From positions 1 through 37,461 of the forward strand of contig DAHXMJ010000012.1 in the NCBI GenBank assembly GCA_027365525.1: a DNA stretch of 37,461 nucleotides, read 5' to 3'. Of the stretch, positions 1-10,492 are shown piece after piece. The position numbers and the translations under genes were made by a program. The stretch's first letter is position 1. Every line of letters starts with the position of its first letter. Under the pieces are notes generated by a model. It saw only the letters and a program-made list of their open reading frames with translations. It had not been told where the DNA came from and did no database searches. This DNA is from Acidithiobacillus sp. GTDB lineage: Bacteria; Pseudomonadota; Gammaproteobacteria; Acidithiobacillales; Acidithiobacillaceae.

Positions 1-421
1 GTGTGGCCATGTGCAGCAGCTTGAGCACTACCGTGCAGACGCCGGTGAAATGACCAGGCCGGAAAGCGCCACAAAGGATGCCAGCCAGCCCCCGGGGGGG
101 GAGAACGGTACACCGGTCCTCCCGGTCCCCCTGGTACATGACCGCATCCTCTGGCAGAAAAACGGCGTGGCAGCCATTTTCCCTGAGTTTCTGGAGATCC
201 TCTGCGGGCGTCCGGGGGTAGCGGGAAAAATCTTCTCCTGGGCCAAACTGCAGCGGACTGACATAGATGCTTGCCAGTACCCGGTCGGTCCGCGAGCGGG
301 CCAGACGCACCAGGGAAAGATGCCCCTCGTGGAGATTTCCCATGGTGGGTACGAAAGCCAGATTTCCGCTTGCCCGATGGCGCCAGTGCCGCAGTGCAGC
401 CGGATCCCGGAAAAGTTCCAT
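1..421 (-). CDS. panC: Pantothenate synthetase, N-terminal part (cut by window edge)
   Basis: PanC condenses pantoate with beta-alanine using ATP in the cytoplasm, the last step of pantothenate synthesis. Reading the minus strand from the ATG at 421 gives 140 residues that begin [13 protein letters not shown]. They contain the nucleotide-binding segment [14 protein letters not shown] (about residues 25-38), then [13 protein letters not shown] and [16 protein letters not shown], all typical of the family. The usual length is about 280 residues, so half the gene lies outside the window. The start overlaps the panB stop by one base (TGATG), which indicates translational coupling. No damage is visible in the part present. 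Confidence 0.93.
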   Translation of the reverse strand, partial: MELFRDPAALRHWRHRASGNLAFVPTMGNLHEGHLSLVRLARSRTDRVLASIYVSPLQFGPGEDFSRYPRTPAEDLQKLRENGCHAVFLPEDAVMYQGDREDRCTVLPPRGLAGILCGAFRPGHFTGVCTVVLKLLHMAT

Positions 422-1209
422 CAGCCCTCCGTCCGTCCTTCGGGAAACCGGCCGCTACGGACGGCTTCCGCATAATCCGACAGCGCATCGCCGAGCACTT
501 TGGCGCCTGGCGCAAAGGCCTTTGCAAAAGGCGGAATCCGGCTTCCCAGACCCAGAACATCATGCAGCACCAGGACCTGGGCATCGGTATCTGGACCGGC
601 ACCGATCCCGATGACTGGAACCGGTACCGAACGCGCAATCTCCCGGGCAAGCTGTTCTGGCACCGCTTCCAGAAGCAGGAAGCGGGCACCGGCCCCGGCC
701 AGCTGCTCCGCTTCCTGGTACAGGCGTTCAGAGGCTTCTGGCGTGGCTCCCTGCCTCTGGAACCGCCCCCACTGGCGCACACGCTGCGGGGTCAGGCCAA
801 TGTGGGCGCAGACGTTGAGACCACGGTCAGCACAGAAAGATACGGTTCCGGCCAGTTCTGTCCCACCTTCCCACTTGATGACATCAGCTCCAGCCCGCAG
901 CAGCGCCATGGAAGATCTCCATGCCTGCTGTGGCGACTCCTCGTAGGTTCCCAGGGGGAGATCAGCAAGGACCAGACAGTCTCCTGCACCGCGGCTGACC
1001 ACTCCCGTGTGGTAGACCATCTGCCGCAGAGTGACGCCAAGGGTGTCCTGGTGCCCCTGGACAACCATGCCCAGTGAATCTCCAACCAGCAGGCCATCCA
1101 TTCCGGCAGCGGACGCCAAAGCAGCAAAGCCATGGTCGTATACGGTCACCAGCACCCGCTTCCGGCCGCTTTTCTTGTCCCTGAACCATGCATCGATTTT
1201 TTTCGTCAC
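421..1209 (-). CDS. panB: 3-methyl-2-oxobutanoate hydroxymethyltransferase
   Basis: PanB transfers a hydroxymethyl group from methylene-tetrahydrofolate to alpha-ketoisovalerate, making ketopantoate, the first committed step of pantothenate synthesis. The 262-residue product has the family signatures [16 protein letters not shown] near the N-terminus, [20 protein letters not shown] with the metal-binding Asp, the strand [11 protein letters not shown], and [19 protein letters not shown] near residue 200. Length is normal for the family. The start is a GTG at 1209 with only a weak GGAA behind it. The neighbour folK makes a folate precursor, and PanB consumes a folate cofactor. A 198-base gap separates it from folK; I see no gene in that gap. 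Confidence 0.95.
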   Translation of the reverse strand: MTKKIDAWFRDKKSGRKRVLVTVYDHGFAALASAAGMDGLLVGDSLGMVVQGHQDTLGVTLRQMVYHTGVVSRGAGDCLVLADLPLGTYEESPQQAWRSSMALLRAGADVIKWEGGTELAGTVSFCADRGLNVCAHIGLTPQRVRQWGRFQRQGATPEASERLYQEAEQLAGAGARFLLLEAVPEQLAREIARSVPVPVIGIGAGPDTDAQVLVLHDVLGLGSRIPPFAKAFAPGAKVLGDALSDYAEAVRSGRFPEGRTEG

Positions 1210-1407
1210 CCAGTTCCGCGCTGGAAGCCCCGTCTTCAGGTGTGGGGCAGAAAGCGCAGCCTCCTTTTGTTTTCAGTACGCATAGCTGTCATAGCATTGA
1301 CCGGATCTGTGCATCAATACCCGACCAAACAGGTCAGAATTCTACCATGCCCCCGGTTCCACAGGGAAACCCGTACCGCCCGGTGCGGCACCTTCCCGGG
1401 TGGCGGC

Positions 1408-1980
1408 TCATGTATTCCCCAGGACCGGCTGGAGTACCGGATACTCCCTCCGGGCAGGGCTCTCTGTCAGAACCTGGACTGCCTGATGCTGGACTTTTGG
1501 CAGGAAATCCGAAATGGCGCCCCTGCCAGGGATCTGCCAGTGAGGATCGTATTCGGCCAGTGGGATGAGGACAAATGCACGTTCATGGAGCCTCGGGTGG
1601 GGTAGTACCAGATCCGGTGTCGACATCTGCAGATCACCGTAGCTGAGCAGATCCAGGTCCAGAATGCGTGGCCCCCAGAAAATTTCCTCGGAACGCCGTC
1701 TGCCTGCGGCAATTTCGGTCTGGTGGAGCAGGTCCAGCAGCGCCCGGGGGGACAGGCGGGTTGCGATCCGGGTCACAGCGTTGACGAAGGGAGGCTGGCG
1801 CACCCCACCTACCGGTGCTGTTCCGTACAGGCGGGACGACCAGAGAACCTCAAGCTGTGGACGGTAGCTGCCGAGGGAGGCAATGGCTGACACCACCTGG
1901 CGGCGCGGATCGTCCAGATTGCTGCCGATCCCGATCCAGGCTGTTATGGTGGAGTCAGTAATCCGTTCTCTTTCAGCCAT
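1408..1980 (-). CDS. folK: 2-amino-4-hydroxy-6-hydroxymethyldihydropteridine pyrophosphokinase
   Basis: FolK transfers pyrophosphate from ATP to 6-hydroxymethyl-dihydropterin in folate synthesis. The 190-residue protein carries the family core: WIGIGSNLDDPRRQV near the start, PFVNAVTRIAT, then the signature RSEEIFWGPRILDLDLLSYG with the catalytic Asp pair, and LVLPHPRLHERAFVLIPLAE. I chose the ATG at 1980 because homology begins just after it. The open frame continues upstream, but that part lies antiparallel-in-phase over cca and looks non-coding. The start lies inside the last 37 bases of cca, so the two are probably cotranscribed. The C-terminal 25 residues after PKVQHQAVQ look poorly conserved. 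Confidence 0.93.
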   Translation of the reverse strand: MAERERITDSTITAWIGIGSNLDDPRRQVVSAIASLGSYRPQLEVLWSSRLYGTAPVGGVRQPPFVNAVTRIATRLSPRALLDLLHQTEIAAGRRRSEEIFWGPRILDLDLLSYGDLQMSTPDLVLPHPRLHERAFVLIPLAEYDPHWQIPGRGAISDFLPKVQHQAVQVLTESPARREYPVLQPVLGNT

Positions 1981-3236
1981 TTCCGGGCGCCATCCCTGTC
2001 GTGGAACTCTCCATTCCAGCGCGCGTCCTGAAGACGCGCAAGCATACGGCCTATACCGGGTCCCTGGGGAACGCCCAGGGCCTGCAGATCGCGGCCATCC
2101 AGGGGGACATCCTCGTAACGCATCCGTTCGAGGTAGTCCCAGGCGCTTTCCTGCAGGGCAGGATCCCCATGGATGGCCAGTGCCGCCAGAATACCCGCGA
2201 TACCGAGATCGCGCCAGCAGCGTGCCTGTGCCGCCGGGGTTCCCTTGCGGGGAAAGTGTTCTGCAAGTCTGCGCAGGAGGGCCAGCTGCCGGGGGCCATG
2301 GGGGAAAGACAGCTGCCAGTGGGACCATTCCTGTTCCGCAGCTCCTTCCCCGAGAAAATATCCAAGCAGCAGCAGGAGGCTCTGGCTGTCTGCCGGATTC
2401 CGTGAATCTCCGGTTCCCTGAAAGCGCTGCAGGACCTGGTCGTGGGCAGCAAGGGCCTTCCACAGGTCTTTCGATGCCTGGTCCACCGGCGGCAGCAGCC
2501 CCCCCAGACCCCAGTTCCGGAGCGTGGCAAGAGACCTGGCCGTGTCCTGGAGTGCCAGCAGCCGTTCCAGCTCCCGCCAGAGCCGGGTCCCGCTGAGCCG
2601 GGAAAAAATCTGCTGTTCAAGAGCTTCTGCGCGGAGGTGGTCTGCCTGCGGGTCCAGACGAAAACCGAGCACCAGATGGAAACGGAGCCCACGGAGAATC
2701 CTGGTCGGATCGTCGAGAAAGGAACGGGGGTGCAGTACGGAAAGAATTTTCTGTTCAAGGTCTTTTCTGCCTCCATAGGGATCTTCGATCCCACCAAAGG
2801 CCTTTGGGTCCAGGGCAATGGCCATGGCATTGACCCGGTAGTCCCGCCGGTACAGATCCTCCCGGAGGGAAGCTGGCGCAGTAACGGGCAGGGCCGCTGG
2901 ATGGGGGTAGGATTCCGTGCGGCAGCGTGCCAGATCCCAGACCAGCCCGGTCGGACTGGCGAGGACCATGGTCCCGAATGCCGAGCGTTTGCAGATCCGG
3001 TACCCAAGGCTCCTGTCCACCAGCCGGGCGGCGATCCGCTCCACATCACCCTCCACGGCAATGTCCCAGTCCTGTACAGGACGGTGCAAGAGAAGGTCGC
3101 GGACGGCGCCACCGACCAGATGGGCCTGGGCACCCTCCTGCCAGGACAGCTTACCGATGAGCTGGAGTTCGCGGAGCCGTTCCGGGCTCCAGCGCCGTTC
3201 CATCTCCGCCTGCAGGGCGGGAAGCGGAGCGCTCAT
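1944..3236 (-). CDS. cca: tRNA nucleotidyltransferase / poly(A) polymerase family protein
   Basis: This is a class II nucleotidyltransferase, most likely adding CCA (or part of it) to tRNA 3' ends. The 430-residue product has HLVGGAVRDLLLHRPVQDWDIAV at about residues 40-62, with the GG motif and the DxD metal-binding pair. YRRDYRVNAMAIAL and DDPTRILRGLRFHLVLGF follow, then a helical neck and body. The gene begins inside the end of pcnB with an ATGA overlap, and both belong to the same superfamily, so this looks like a tandem pair of related enzymes. I cannot tell from sequence alone whether it adds CCA, CC, A only or poly(A). Its intactness matters because the neighbouring pcnB is interrupted. 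Confidence 0.82.
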   Translation of the reverse strand: MSAPLPALQAEMERRWSPERLRELQLIGKLSWQEGAQAHLVGGAVRDLLLHRPVQDWDIAVEGDVERIAARLVDRSLGYRICKRSAFGTMVLASPTGLVWDLARCRTESYPHPAALPVTAPASLREDLYRRDYRVNAMAIALDPKAFGGIEDPYGGRKDLEQKILSVLHPRSFLDDPTRILRGLRFHLVLGFRLDPQADHLRAEALEQQIFSRLSGTRLWRELERLLALQDTARSLATLRNWGLGGLLPPVDQASKDLWKALAAHDQVLQRFQGTGDSRNPADSQSLLLLLGYFLGEGAAEQEWSHWQLSFPHGPRQLALLRRLAEHFPRKGTPAAQARCWRDLGIAGILAALAIHGDPALQESAWDYLERMRYEDVPLDGRDLQALGVPQGPGIGRMLARLQDARWNGEFHDRDGARKWLKENGLLTPP

Positions 3237-4738
3237 CCGTCCGTGGAAGAATCCCCGGCGGGGTTTTCGCGGTCGGGAAAAATGGCTGCGCGGGAGGCAC
3301 CGTCCCTGCGGTTCCTTCCCTGGCGCCTGCGGGGACGGCGGCTTCTGCCTGCCTTTCCGGAGAGGGGACCCAGTGTTGGTTCTGTGGCGTGGTCCTCCTC
3401 ACGTGCCTGTTCGATTAGCGCACGGCGTTCCTCGCTGCCGGCTGCCTGGAAACGGGTCCACCAGTCTCCGAGCGTCCCCGGGAGCTCGCCGGCCTGCTGG
3501 CGCAGGATTAGAAAATCGTAGGCGGCGCGGAATCCTGGCTGTGCTAGCAGGGCATAGGGGCGGCGCCCCCCCCGGCGGGAAAAGCGGATCTGCATATCCC
3601 AGATCTGGCGCATGGCCAGTGTGAACCGCCGCGGGATGGAAACCTGCATGTGATGGCCTTCCAGCAGGGTGGAAGCTGCAATCTGCAGTGCGAGGGATTC
3701 CGGACGGTCTTCTGTCATGATCCGGGTTTTCTCCTGCTGCAGGACCGGCCAGAGCAGTGCGGCAAACAGGAATGCCGGATTGACGGTTTTTCCGGCGGCC
3801 AACCTTTCGTCGGTTCCTTTCAGGGCGAGAGAAACAAGTTCCCGCGCTGCCTGCTGGTCGGGCTGTTCCAGTAGTGGCTCCAGCCGGGGGAAGAGGATAT
3901 CGAAAAGCTGGTACCTGCGCAGAAGCTCAAAGCTCTGCTGTGCAAAACCGGCCATGAAAAGCTTGAGAATTTCCTCGTACAGCCGGGCTGGCGGAACTTC
4001 CGAAAGGAGTTTCCGGCAGGGAGCCATCCCCAGGGCCACCCCTTCGTCGATCTGGAACCCCAGTTTCGCGGAAAAACGGATGGCACGGAGCATCCGGACC
4101 GGATCCTCGCGGAAACGTTCCTCCGGATCGCCAATCATGCGCAGCCGCGTGGCGCGCAGATCGTCCCAGCCCGTTGAGAAATCGATGATGCTACGGCTGG
4201 CGATACTCTAGTAGAGGGCGTTGGCGGTAAAATCCCGCCGTCTGGCATCTTCCTGGAAACTGCCATAGACGTTGTCGGAGAGGATGCGTCCTGTGGCGCT
4301 GCGCTCGGCACTGCCAGATGCCGTTCCCCCATCGCCGCGGAAGGTCGCGACCTCAATAATTTCCCGCCCAATCTGGACGTGGGCCAGGATAAACCTGCGG
4401 CCAATCAGCCGGGCGTTGCGGCGGAAAAGCTTGCGGACTTCCTCCGGCCGGGCGTCGGTACACACATCGAAATCCTTGGGCTCCCTGCCCAGCAGCAGGT
4501 CCCGGACACTTCCACCAACCAGGTAGGCCTGGTAGCCAGCCCGGTGCAGTCCGTTAAGGACCTGGAGCGCCGGTTCGCTGATCTGGCGGCGGGAAATGGC
4601 GTGCTCTTCCCGGGGAATGAGCCTTGCCCCTTCCGGGATCTGTGGACCGCTTCCAGCCACCGGTCCTGCCGGGGCGGTCTTTTCCGCCTCCTGGCTGCTG
4701 TCAAGCACTTCGGCTATGAAACTCTTCAGGGATACCAC
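3233..4738 (-). pseudogene. pcnB: Poly(A) polymerase I interrupted by an in-frame amber codon
   Basis: PcnB adds poly(A) to RNA 3' ends and so promotes decay. Read straight through, the frame encodes about 501 codons with all family parts in order: [22 protein letters not shown] (nucleotidyltransferase GG and DxD), then [10 protein letters not shown], and after the interruption IGDPEERFREDPVRMLRAIRFSAKLGF and the neck and body. A TAG at 4210-4208 (codon 177) falls exactly where homologues have the second Tyr of an ALYY/SLYY motif, so one base change from TAC or TAT explains it. The reading frame is the same on both sides. The product as written would stop after 176 residues, inside the head domain. 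Alternatives are a sequencing error, readthrough, or reinitiation at the ATG at 4138. Its end overlaps cca by ATGA. Confidence 0.85.
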
Positions 4739-4912
4739 AGTCTCTCTCTAGGTCTGGCCTTCCGTGAAGGCCGGGTTATGGTAACTGAAATGGGCCGGAA
4801 ATGCATTGCCAGATAGTGGAGTTTCCGACGGTTTCCGGTTATGATCCCACATGCCTCACGGGGCTGGGCTGAATGGATCCTCCCGGCCCTTTTCCTTTTT
4901 GGGGAATGCACG

Positions 4913-6376
4913 ATGCAACTGATTGGTGAAGCCCTTACTTTTGACGATGTTCTACTGGTGCCCGCCCATTCTGCAGTCCTGCCCAGGGATGTGCAGGTTG
5001 GCACCCGACTGACCCGCCACCTGTCCATCCGAATCCCGCTGGTTTCTGCGACCATGGATACAGTCACGGAAGCGGCTATGGCCATCTGCATGGCCCAGGA
5101 AGGCGGGATTGGCATCATCCACAAGAACATGAGCCCGGAGCAGCAGGCCGCCCAGGTGCGCCGGGTCAAGAAATTTGAAGCGGGTGTCATCAAGGACCCC
5201 ATCACCACGCGTGCCAATGCCAGTATCCGCGAGGTCCTGCAGCTGATGGCGGAGCATGGCATTTCTGGAGTTCCGGTGGTGGATGGCGAGCGCCTGCAGG
5301 GAATTGTTACCAACCGGGACCTGCGGTTTGAAACCCGCATGGATGCACCGGTCAGCAGCGTGATGACTCCCCGGGAGCGTCTGGTGACGGTAGCCGAGGG
5401 CAGCAGTCTCGACGCTACCAAGGACCTGCTCCACCACCACCGGATTGAGAAAATTCTGGTGGTCAACGACCGCTTTGAGCTGCGGGGGCTCATTACGGTC
5501 AAGGACATCAGCAAGGCGACGGAATATCCTTCTGCCTGCCGGGATTTTCAGGGCAGGCTGCTGGTCGGGGCCGCTGTCGGGGTGGGACAGGGAACGGAGG
5601 AACGGGTAGAACGGCTGGTGGAGGCTGGGGTTGACCTGATTATCGTGGACACGGCCCATGGCCACAGCCAGGGTGTCCTGGACCGTGTCCGCTGGATCAA
5701 GGAACGCTTTCCTGCCCTGGATGTTATCGGAGGAAATATCGCCACGGCCGAAGCAGCCCTTGCGCTGGTGGATGCAGGTGCTGACGGGGTAAAGGTCGGT
5801 ATTGGACCGGGATCCATCTGCACTACGCGTATCGTGGCCGGCGTGGGTGTCCCCCAGGTGACAGCGATCGCCAACGTCGCAGAGGCTCTTGCCGCAACAG
5901 ATGTTCCCCTGGTGGCCGATGGTGGCGTCCGGTTCTCGGGAGATTTCGCCAAGGCCCTGGCGGCCGGCGCCCAAAGTGTCATGGTCGGGGGGCTTCTGGC
6001 AGGGACTGACGAAGCTCCCGGGGAAATCGAGCTCTACCAGGGCCGCTCTTTCAAGGCCTACCGTGGCATGGGTTCGTTGGGGGCCATGCAGCAGGGTTCT
6101 GCAGACCGCTATTTCCAGGACGCCAGCAGCACCGAGGCTCCCAAGCTGGTACCAGAAGGTGTGGAAGGACGCGTAGCCTACAAGGGACCGGCCGCCCAGG
6201 TGATCCACCAGCTGATGGGGGGGCTGCGGTCCAGCATGGGATATCTGGGCGCGGAAAGCCTTGATGCCTTCCGGCAGCGGGCGCGGTTTATCCGGATTAC
6301 CCAGGCCGGGACGCGGGAGAGCCATGTACACGATGTGCACATTACTAAAGAAGCCCCCAATTACCGTGTAGAATAG
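4913..6376 (+). CDS. guaB: Inosine-5'-monophosphate dehydrogenase
   Basis: GuaB oxidises IMP to XMP with NAD+, the branch point to guanine nucleotides. The 487-residue protein starts with [20 protein letters not shown]. It carries two CBS domains at roughly residues 95-205 ([12 protein letters not shown] lies between them), the XMP-loop [18 protein letters not shown] containing the catalytic Cys, and the flap region GMGSLGAM...DRYFQ. I chose the ATG at 4913, preceded by GGGGAA at a good distance. An in-frame ATG 72 bases upstream would add residues outside the family. guaA follows after 15 bases, so the two form the usual guaBA operon. It is divergent from pcnB; the 174 bases between hold both promoters, but I could not place convincing boxes. 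Confidence 0.97.
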   Translation: MQLIGEALTFDDVLLVPAHSAVLPRDVQVGTRLTRHLSIRIPLVSATMDTVTEAAMAICMAQEGGIGIIHKNMSPEQQAAQVRRVKKFEAGVIKDPITTRANASIREVLQLMAEHGISGVPVVDGERLQGIVTNRDLRFETRMDAPVSSVMTPRERLVTVAEGSSLDATKDLLHHHRIEKILVVNDRFELRGLITVKDISKATEYPSACRDFQGRLLVGAAVGVGQGTEERVERLVEAGVDLIIVDTAHGHSQGVLDRVRWIKERFPALDVIGGNIATAEAALALVDAGADGVKVGIGPGSICTTRIVAGVGVPQVTAIANVAEALAATDVPLVADGGVRFSGDFAKALAAGAQSVMVGGLLAGTDEAPGEIELYQGRSFKAYRGMGSLGAMQQGSADRYFQDASSTEAPKLVPEGVEGRVAYKGPAAQVIHQLMGGLRSSMGYLGAESLDAFRQRARFIRITQAGTRESHVHDVHITKEAPNYRVE

Positions 6377-6391
6377 CAGGGCAGAAAGGCC

Positions 6392-7936
6392 ATGACCCAA
6401 CGAATACTGATTCTGGATTTCGGCTCCCAGTTTACACAGCTGATTGCCCGGCGGATCCGGGAAACCCGGGTGTACTGCGAAATCCACCCCCACCACATGC
6501 CGGTTGAAGCCATCCGGGGCTGGGGTCCGCAGGGTATCGTGCTTTCCGGAGGTCCCGCATCGGTTCACGACCAGGAGGCCCCCTCAGTAGATCCCGGGAT
6601 TTTCTCTCTGGGGATTCCGATTCTTGGAATCTGTTATGGCCTGCAAATCATGACCCATCTTCTGGGCGGTCGGGTGGCGGCCTCCGAGCACAGGGAGTAT
6701 GGCCGGGCGCGGCTGGAAATTCTGGAAGCCTCCGGACCACTGCTGTCTTTTGCCGCTGGCAGCCAGGAGGAGGTCTGGATGAGTCACGGCGACCGCATTG
6801 AAAGCCTGCCAGACGGTTTCCGGCCAATTGGACGTAGCCCTGGATCGCCGCTGGCTGCCATTGCCGATCCCTCGCGGCATCTGTACGGTGTCCAGTTCCA
6901 CTTGGAAGTAGCGCATACTCCCCAGGGTGCGCAAATGATGGACGATTTTGTGCGTGGAGTATGCGGCTGTACCGGGGACTGGACCATGCATTCCTATGCC
7001 GATATGGCCATTGCGACGGTCCAGAGCCAGACCAGGAATCAGGGGCGCGTTATTTCAGCGCTCTCTGGCGGGGTCGATTCGGCAGTAGCCTCAGTACTGG
7101 TACACCGTGCCATCGGGGACCAGCTGACCTGCATTTTTGTGGATAACGGCCTGCTGCGTCACGGTGAGGCGGAGCAGGTGGCCCAGGCGTTCCGAAACCA
7201 TTTCCATATCCCGTTGCAGGTCGTGGACGCCCGCGAGCGGTTTCTCGTTGCGCTGGCTGGTATTACCGATCCGGAGCGCAAGCGAAAGATCATCGGGAAC
7301 CTGTTCATTGAACTGTTCGAGGAAGCAGCAGCCTCGCTTGGCGGGGCCGATTTTCTGGTCCAGGGTACCCTCTATCCGGATGTCATCGAGTCTGTATCTT
7401 TCCGGGGACCCAGTGCCACGATCAAGTCCCACCACAATGTGGGTGGACTCCCAGAGCGCATGCGCCTGCGCCTGGTGGAACCGCTTCGGGAGCTTTTCAA
7501 GGATGAGGTACGGGAACTCGGGCGGGAACTGGGTATGCCGGAAGAAATCATCCGGCGTCAGCCCTTCCCGGGGCCTGGACTTGCCATCCGCTGCCTGGGT
7601 GAGGTGACAGCCCCCCGCCTTGAAGTGCTGCGCCGTGCCGACCAGATTGTTCTGGAGGAAATACGGGAGGCAGGGCTGTACGACCGGATCTGGCAGGCAT
7701 TTGCCGTACTGTTGCCCGTTCGCAGTGTCGGCGTTATGGGTGATGCACGCACTTACGATGAAACCATTGCCATCCGGGCTGTGGAATCCAGCGATGGCAT
7801 GACGGCTGACTGGGTACATCTGCCGCACGAACTTCTTGCGCGCGTGTCCACCCGGATTATCAACGAGGTCAGCGGAGTTAACCGGGTCGTATACGATATT
7901 TCAAGCAAGCCGCCTGCCACGATCGAGTGGGAGTGA
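6392..7936 (+). CDS. guaA: GMP synthase (glutamine-hydrolysing)
   Basis: GuaA converts XMP to GMP using glutamine and ATP. The 514 residues show a class I glutamine amidotransferase domain (about 1-190) with the nucleophile Cys81 in [11 protein letters not shown] and the His170/Glu172 pair. The ATP-pyrophosphatase domain follows, with the P-loop [11 protein letters not shown], and then the C-terminal dimerisation domain ending in KPPATIEWE, the canonical end. One oddity is [10 protein letters not shown], where Leu171 replaces the Pro of the usual FHPEV motif; the catalytic His and Glu are kept. Length is typical. It lies 15 bases after guaB. Confidence 0.97.
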   Translation: MTQRILILDFGSQFTQLIARRIRETRVYCEIHPHHMPVEAIRGWGPQGIVLSGGPASVHDQEAPSVDPGIFSLGIPILGICYGLQIMTHLLGGRVAASEHREYGRARLEILEASGPLLSFAAGSQEEVWMSHGDRIESLPDGFRPIGRSPGSPLAAIADPSRHLYGVQFHLEVAHTPQGAQMMDDFVRGVCGCTGDWTMHSYADMAIATVQSQTRNQGRVISALSGGVDSAVASVLVHRAIGDQLTCIFVDNGLLRHGEAEQVAQAFRNHFHIPLQVVDARERFLVALAGITDPERKRKIIGNLFIELFEEAAASLGGADFLVQGTLYPDVIESVSFRGPSATIKSHHNVGGLPERMRLRLVEPLRELFKDEVRELGRELGMPEEIIRRQPFPGPGLAIRCLGEVTAPRLEVLRRADQIVLEEIREAGLYDRIWQAFAVLLPVRSVGVMGDARTYDETIAIRAVESSDGMTADWVHLPHELLARVSTRIINEVSGVNRVVYDISSKPPATIEWE

Positions 7937-8106
7937 CTGGTATCCGAAGCAGAACGAATTTATTAAGCACTATCAGTGAGTTGCATATTTTTTGACGATC
8001 ACTTCGTCTACATCGTCAATTGCGCAGATTTTCAATGATAACCGTTTGATGTAGATAGGCTTCACGCCTTCCATCTGTCGGGAGTTCAGGCACGCAGCGT
8101 GAATAT

Positions 8107-9736
8107 TTGACGGTAAACCTGACGGTAGATTTGCTCTTGAAGGCTGAAAACGCCCGTTTGATCGCCCTGCTGGAAGCGAATGGCATTCCATGGCGCGCGC
8201 AGCCTGAGCATGTAGCACCGCCAGTTTCGGCGCCGGAGCCCTCGCGACTCTCCACGGACGAGAAGGTGGCGTTGTTTCGCCGGTTGTTCCGAGGACGCAC
8301 GGACGTTTATCCAGTTTCGTTGGGAAGGCAAGACTTCGGCCAAATCGGGTTACTCGCCGGCCTGCGCTAACGAATGGCGAATGGGTGTCTGTGAGAAACC
8401 GCGAATCAAGTGCGGGGACTGTGGCAGCCGGCTACTGATCCCGCTATCGGATGCAGTCCTGTACGACCATCTGGCCGGCAAGCACACCGTCGGTGTCTAT
8501 CCTCTGTTGGAGGACGATACCTGTCATTTTCTCGCCATCGATTTCGACGAAGCCGAGTGGAAAGAAGATGCCCGGGCCTTTTTGCAATCCTGTACCGAAC
8601 TCGGTGTCCGGACAGTGCTTGAGGTTTCACGATCCAGCAAAGGGGCGCACGTCTGGGTGTTCTTTGCTGGCCGTGTGCCGGCACGCGATGCCCGACGCCT
8701 AGGCACGGCCATCATCAGCCATACCTGCTCGCGCACCCGGCAATTGAAGCTCGCGTCCTACGACCGCCTGTTCCCCAATCAGGACACGATGCCCAAGGGT
8801 GGCTTCGGTAACCTGATCGCCTTGCCGCTGCAGAAAATACCCCGCTAGAACGGTTGCAGCGTATTTGTCGATGTGGAACTGTGCCCGTTCGACGATCAAT
8901 GGGCGTTCCTCTCTTCAATCGAGCCCATGGAACCGCACGACATCGAGCCGATCATTTGCTTGCTACGGGTGGGGTGCATCCACTGGATGTCACATTCATC
9001 GACGATGAGGATATGGCTAAGCCGTGGCAACGTTCGGTGCCGTTGGCGAAACAGTTGCCGGGGGCAATGCCGAAGTCGCTCACTATGACGCTGGCCAACC
9101 TCATCTACTTCGAGAAAGCGCAGTTGCCACAGGCGCTGACGAACCGCCTGATTCGCCTTTCCGCGTTCCAGAACTCTGAGTTCTACAAGGCACAGGCGAT
9201 GCGGCTGTCGGTCTGGGATAAGCCGCGCGTGATCGGCTGTGCCGAGAACTATCCGCAGCACATTGCCTTGCCCCGCGGTTGCCTGGATGCCGCGCAAGAG
9301 TTGTTGAGAGACAACGGCATCCGCTGCGAATTGCGTGATGAGCGGTGCGGCGGCGAGCCGATGGAAGTCGCCTTCGGCGGCCGGTTGCGTCCGGACCAGC
9401 AATCAGCGGTTTTGGAAATGCTGAGCTACGACGTCGGCGTGCTGTGTGCGCCTACCGCCTTCGGCAAGACGGTCATCGCGGCAGCGATGATCGCCAGTCG
9501 TGGCGCGAACACTCTGGTGTTGGTGCATCGCACGGAGTTGCTCAAGCAGTGGCAGGAGCGTCTGCGGGCTTTTCTTTGCCCCGACAAGAGTACGATCGGC
9601 ACGATCGGCGTCGGCAAGGCCAAGCCCGCAGGAAAGATCGACATCGCAGTGATGCAGTCCCTGTCGTGGCAGGGCGAAGTGAATCCGCTGGTCGAACATT
9701 ACGGTCATGTCATCGTGGACGAATGCCACCATATTA
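8107..9736 (+). pseudogene. Decayed TOTE-type primase/helicase gene
   Basis: The pieces together match proteins usually annotated as TOTE conflict system archaeo-eukaryotic primase plus a superfamily 2 helicase. Segment order: LLKAENARLIALLEANGI (start about 8107); RWEGKTSAKSGYSPACANEW and VCEKPRIKCGDC; a primase core with FLAIDFDEAEW and SRSSKGAHVWVFF; YDRLFPNQDTMPKGGFGN; then the helicase motifs LRPDQQSAVLEML, CAPTAFGKTVIAAAMIA (Walker A) and VIVDECHH (DEAH box). Visible lesions are an extra base near 8314, a TAG at 8846-8848, and a second frame change around 8950-8990. Homology stops right after DECHH at about 9732, so the rest of the helicase and everything after it is gone. This is a remnant of a mobile conflict system. 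The 170 bases between guaA and it, and the 195 bases after it, hold nothing I recognise. Confidence 0.85.
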
Positions 9737-9931
9737 TCATGACTGGATAGGTGTGCCAGTATCACCTGGCGGTGCCGCCACTTTTCGTATCATGGAGTCT
9801 TCCTGCAGGACTTTTTCCTTTTGGCTTTTCCCCATCCCGTCCCCCTGTTTCCCCCGGCAGCAGGCCATGCCGCCGCAGCCTGTCCCCAGATCTGGTCCAT
9901 CAATGGGAATATTGGGCAGGATGCAGATTTT

Positions 9932-10492
9932 TCAGGAGGATTTTGGGGGTTTGGCCATCCGGGAAAGCATCAGCAGGGCGATTCCGTCAAATATCAGGTT
10001 GACGCCCACAAAAATTCCCACCAGGACGAGGGAACCCTTGGGCCAGGTGGCAATGAAGAGGAGCGCGATCAGGATGTCCAGAATCCCGCTAAAAATGAAC
10101 CATGGCCGTCCCAGGCCGTTAAATGCCCTGTGGGCAGTAAAATTCCGGTAGGCATCAATCAGGAAATAGAGGGTGAAAAGCAGACCGAGACTGGCGATGC
10201 CTGCGGCTGGTTCTGCAACAATGACCATACCGGTGACCAGCAGAAGAACGGGACGAAGCCAGTCGCCCAGGGATTTTGAGTGCATCTCGAGGCTGTGCAC
10301 TGCCCACATGGCACCGGAAATGATCAGTATGGCGGCAGTGATTCCCACAGTCAGTGTGGAGAGGAGTACCGGGCTGGCAACCCCTGCGAGGCCAAACACG
10401 ATGAGCATGACGGCAACGGGACGCAGGAATCTCCCCAGGTGTTTCTGCTCCACCTCAAGCAGGGTCTGGATGTTGGGAGGCTCGATATTCAC
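9932..10492 (-). CDS. HdeD family (DUF308) acid-resistance membrane protein
   Basis: The 186-residue protein is almost all hydrophobic, with about six membrane segments in three repeated pairs, such as FLRPVAVMLIVFGLAGVASP, TVGITAAILIISGAMWAVHS and PVLLLVTGMVIVAEPAAGIA. This is the DUF308 repeat pattern of HdeD. HdeD sits in the inner membrane and helps E. coli survive acid at high cell density; its biochemical role is not established. Length matches the family. It is a lone minus-strand gene between the decayed primase/helicase gene and a tRNA, so context says little beyond an acidic habitat. The start at 10492 begins MNIEPPNIQTLLEVEQ. Confidence 0.8.
   Translation of the reverse strand: MNIEPPNIQTLLEVEQKHLGRFLRPVAVMLIVFGLAGVASPVLLSTLTVGITAAILIISGAMWAVHSLEMHSKSLGDWLRPVLLLVTGMVIVAEPAAGIASLGLLFTLYFLIDAYRNFTAHRAFNGLGRPWFIFSGILDILIALLFIATWPKGSLVLVGIFVGVNLIFDGIALLMLSRMAKPPKSS

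Noticed and set aside
1981-2463. Upstream open extension of folK (proline- and arginine-rich, 161 residues)
   Set aside because: It lies fully inside cca on the same strand in another frame and lacks folK homology.
2442-3521. Long plus-strand frame of 359 codons
   Set aside because: It is antisense to cca and pcnB, which show clear family motifs; composition is typical of a shadow frame.
4952-6568. Minus-strand frame of 538 codons
   Set aside because: It is antisense to guaB, which is fully supported by motifs; long shadow frames are common in GC-rich DNA.
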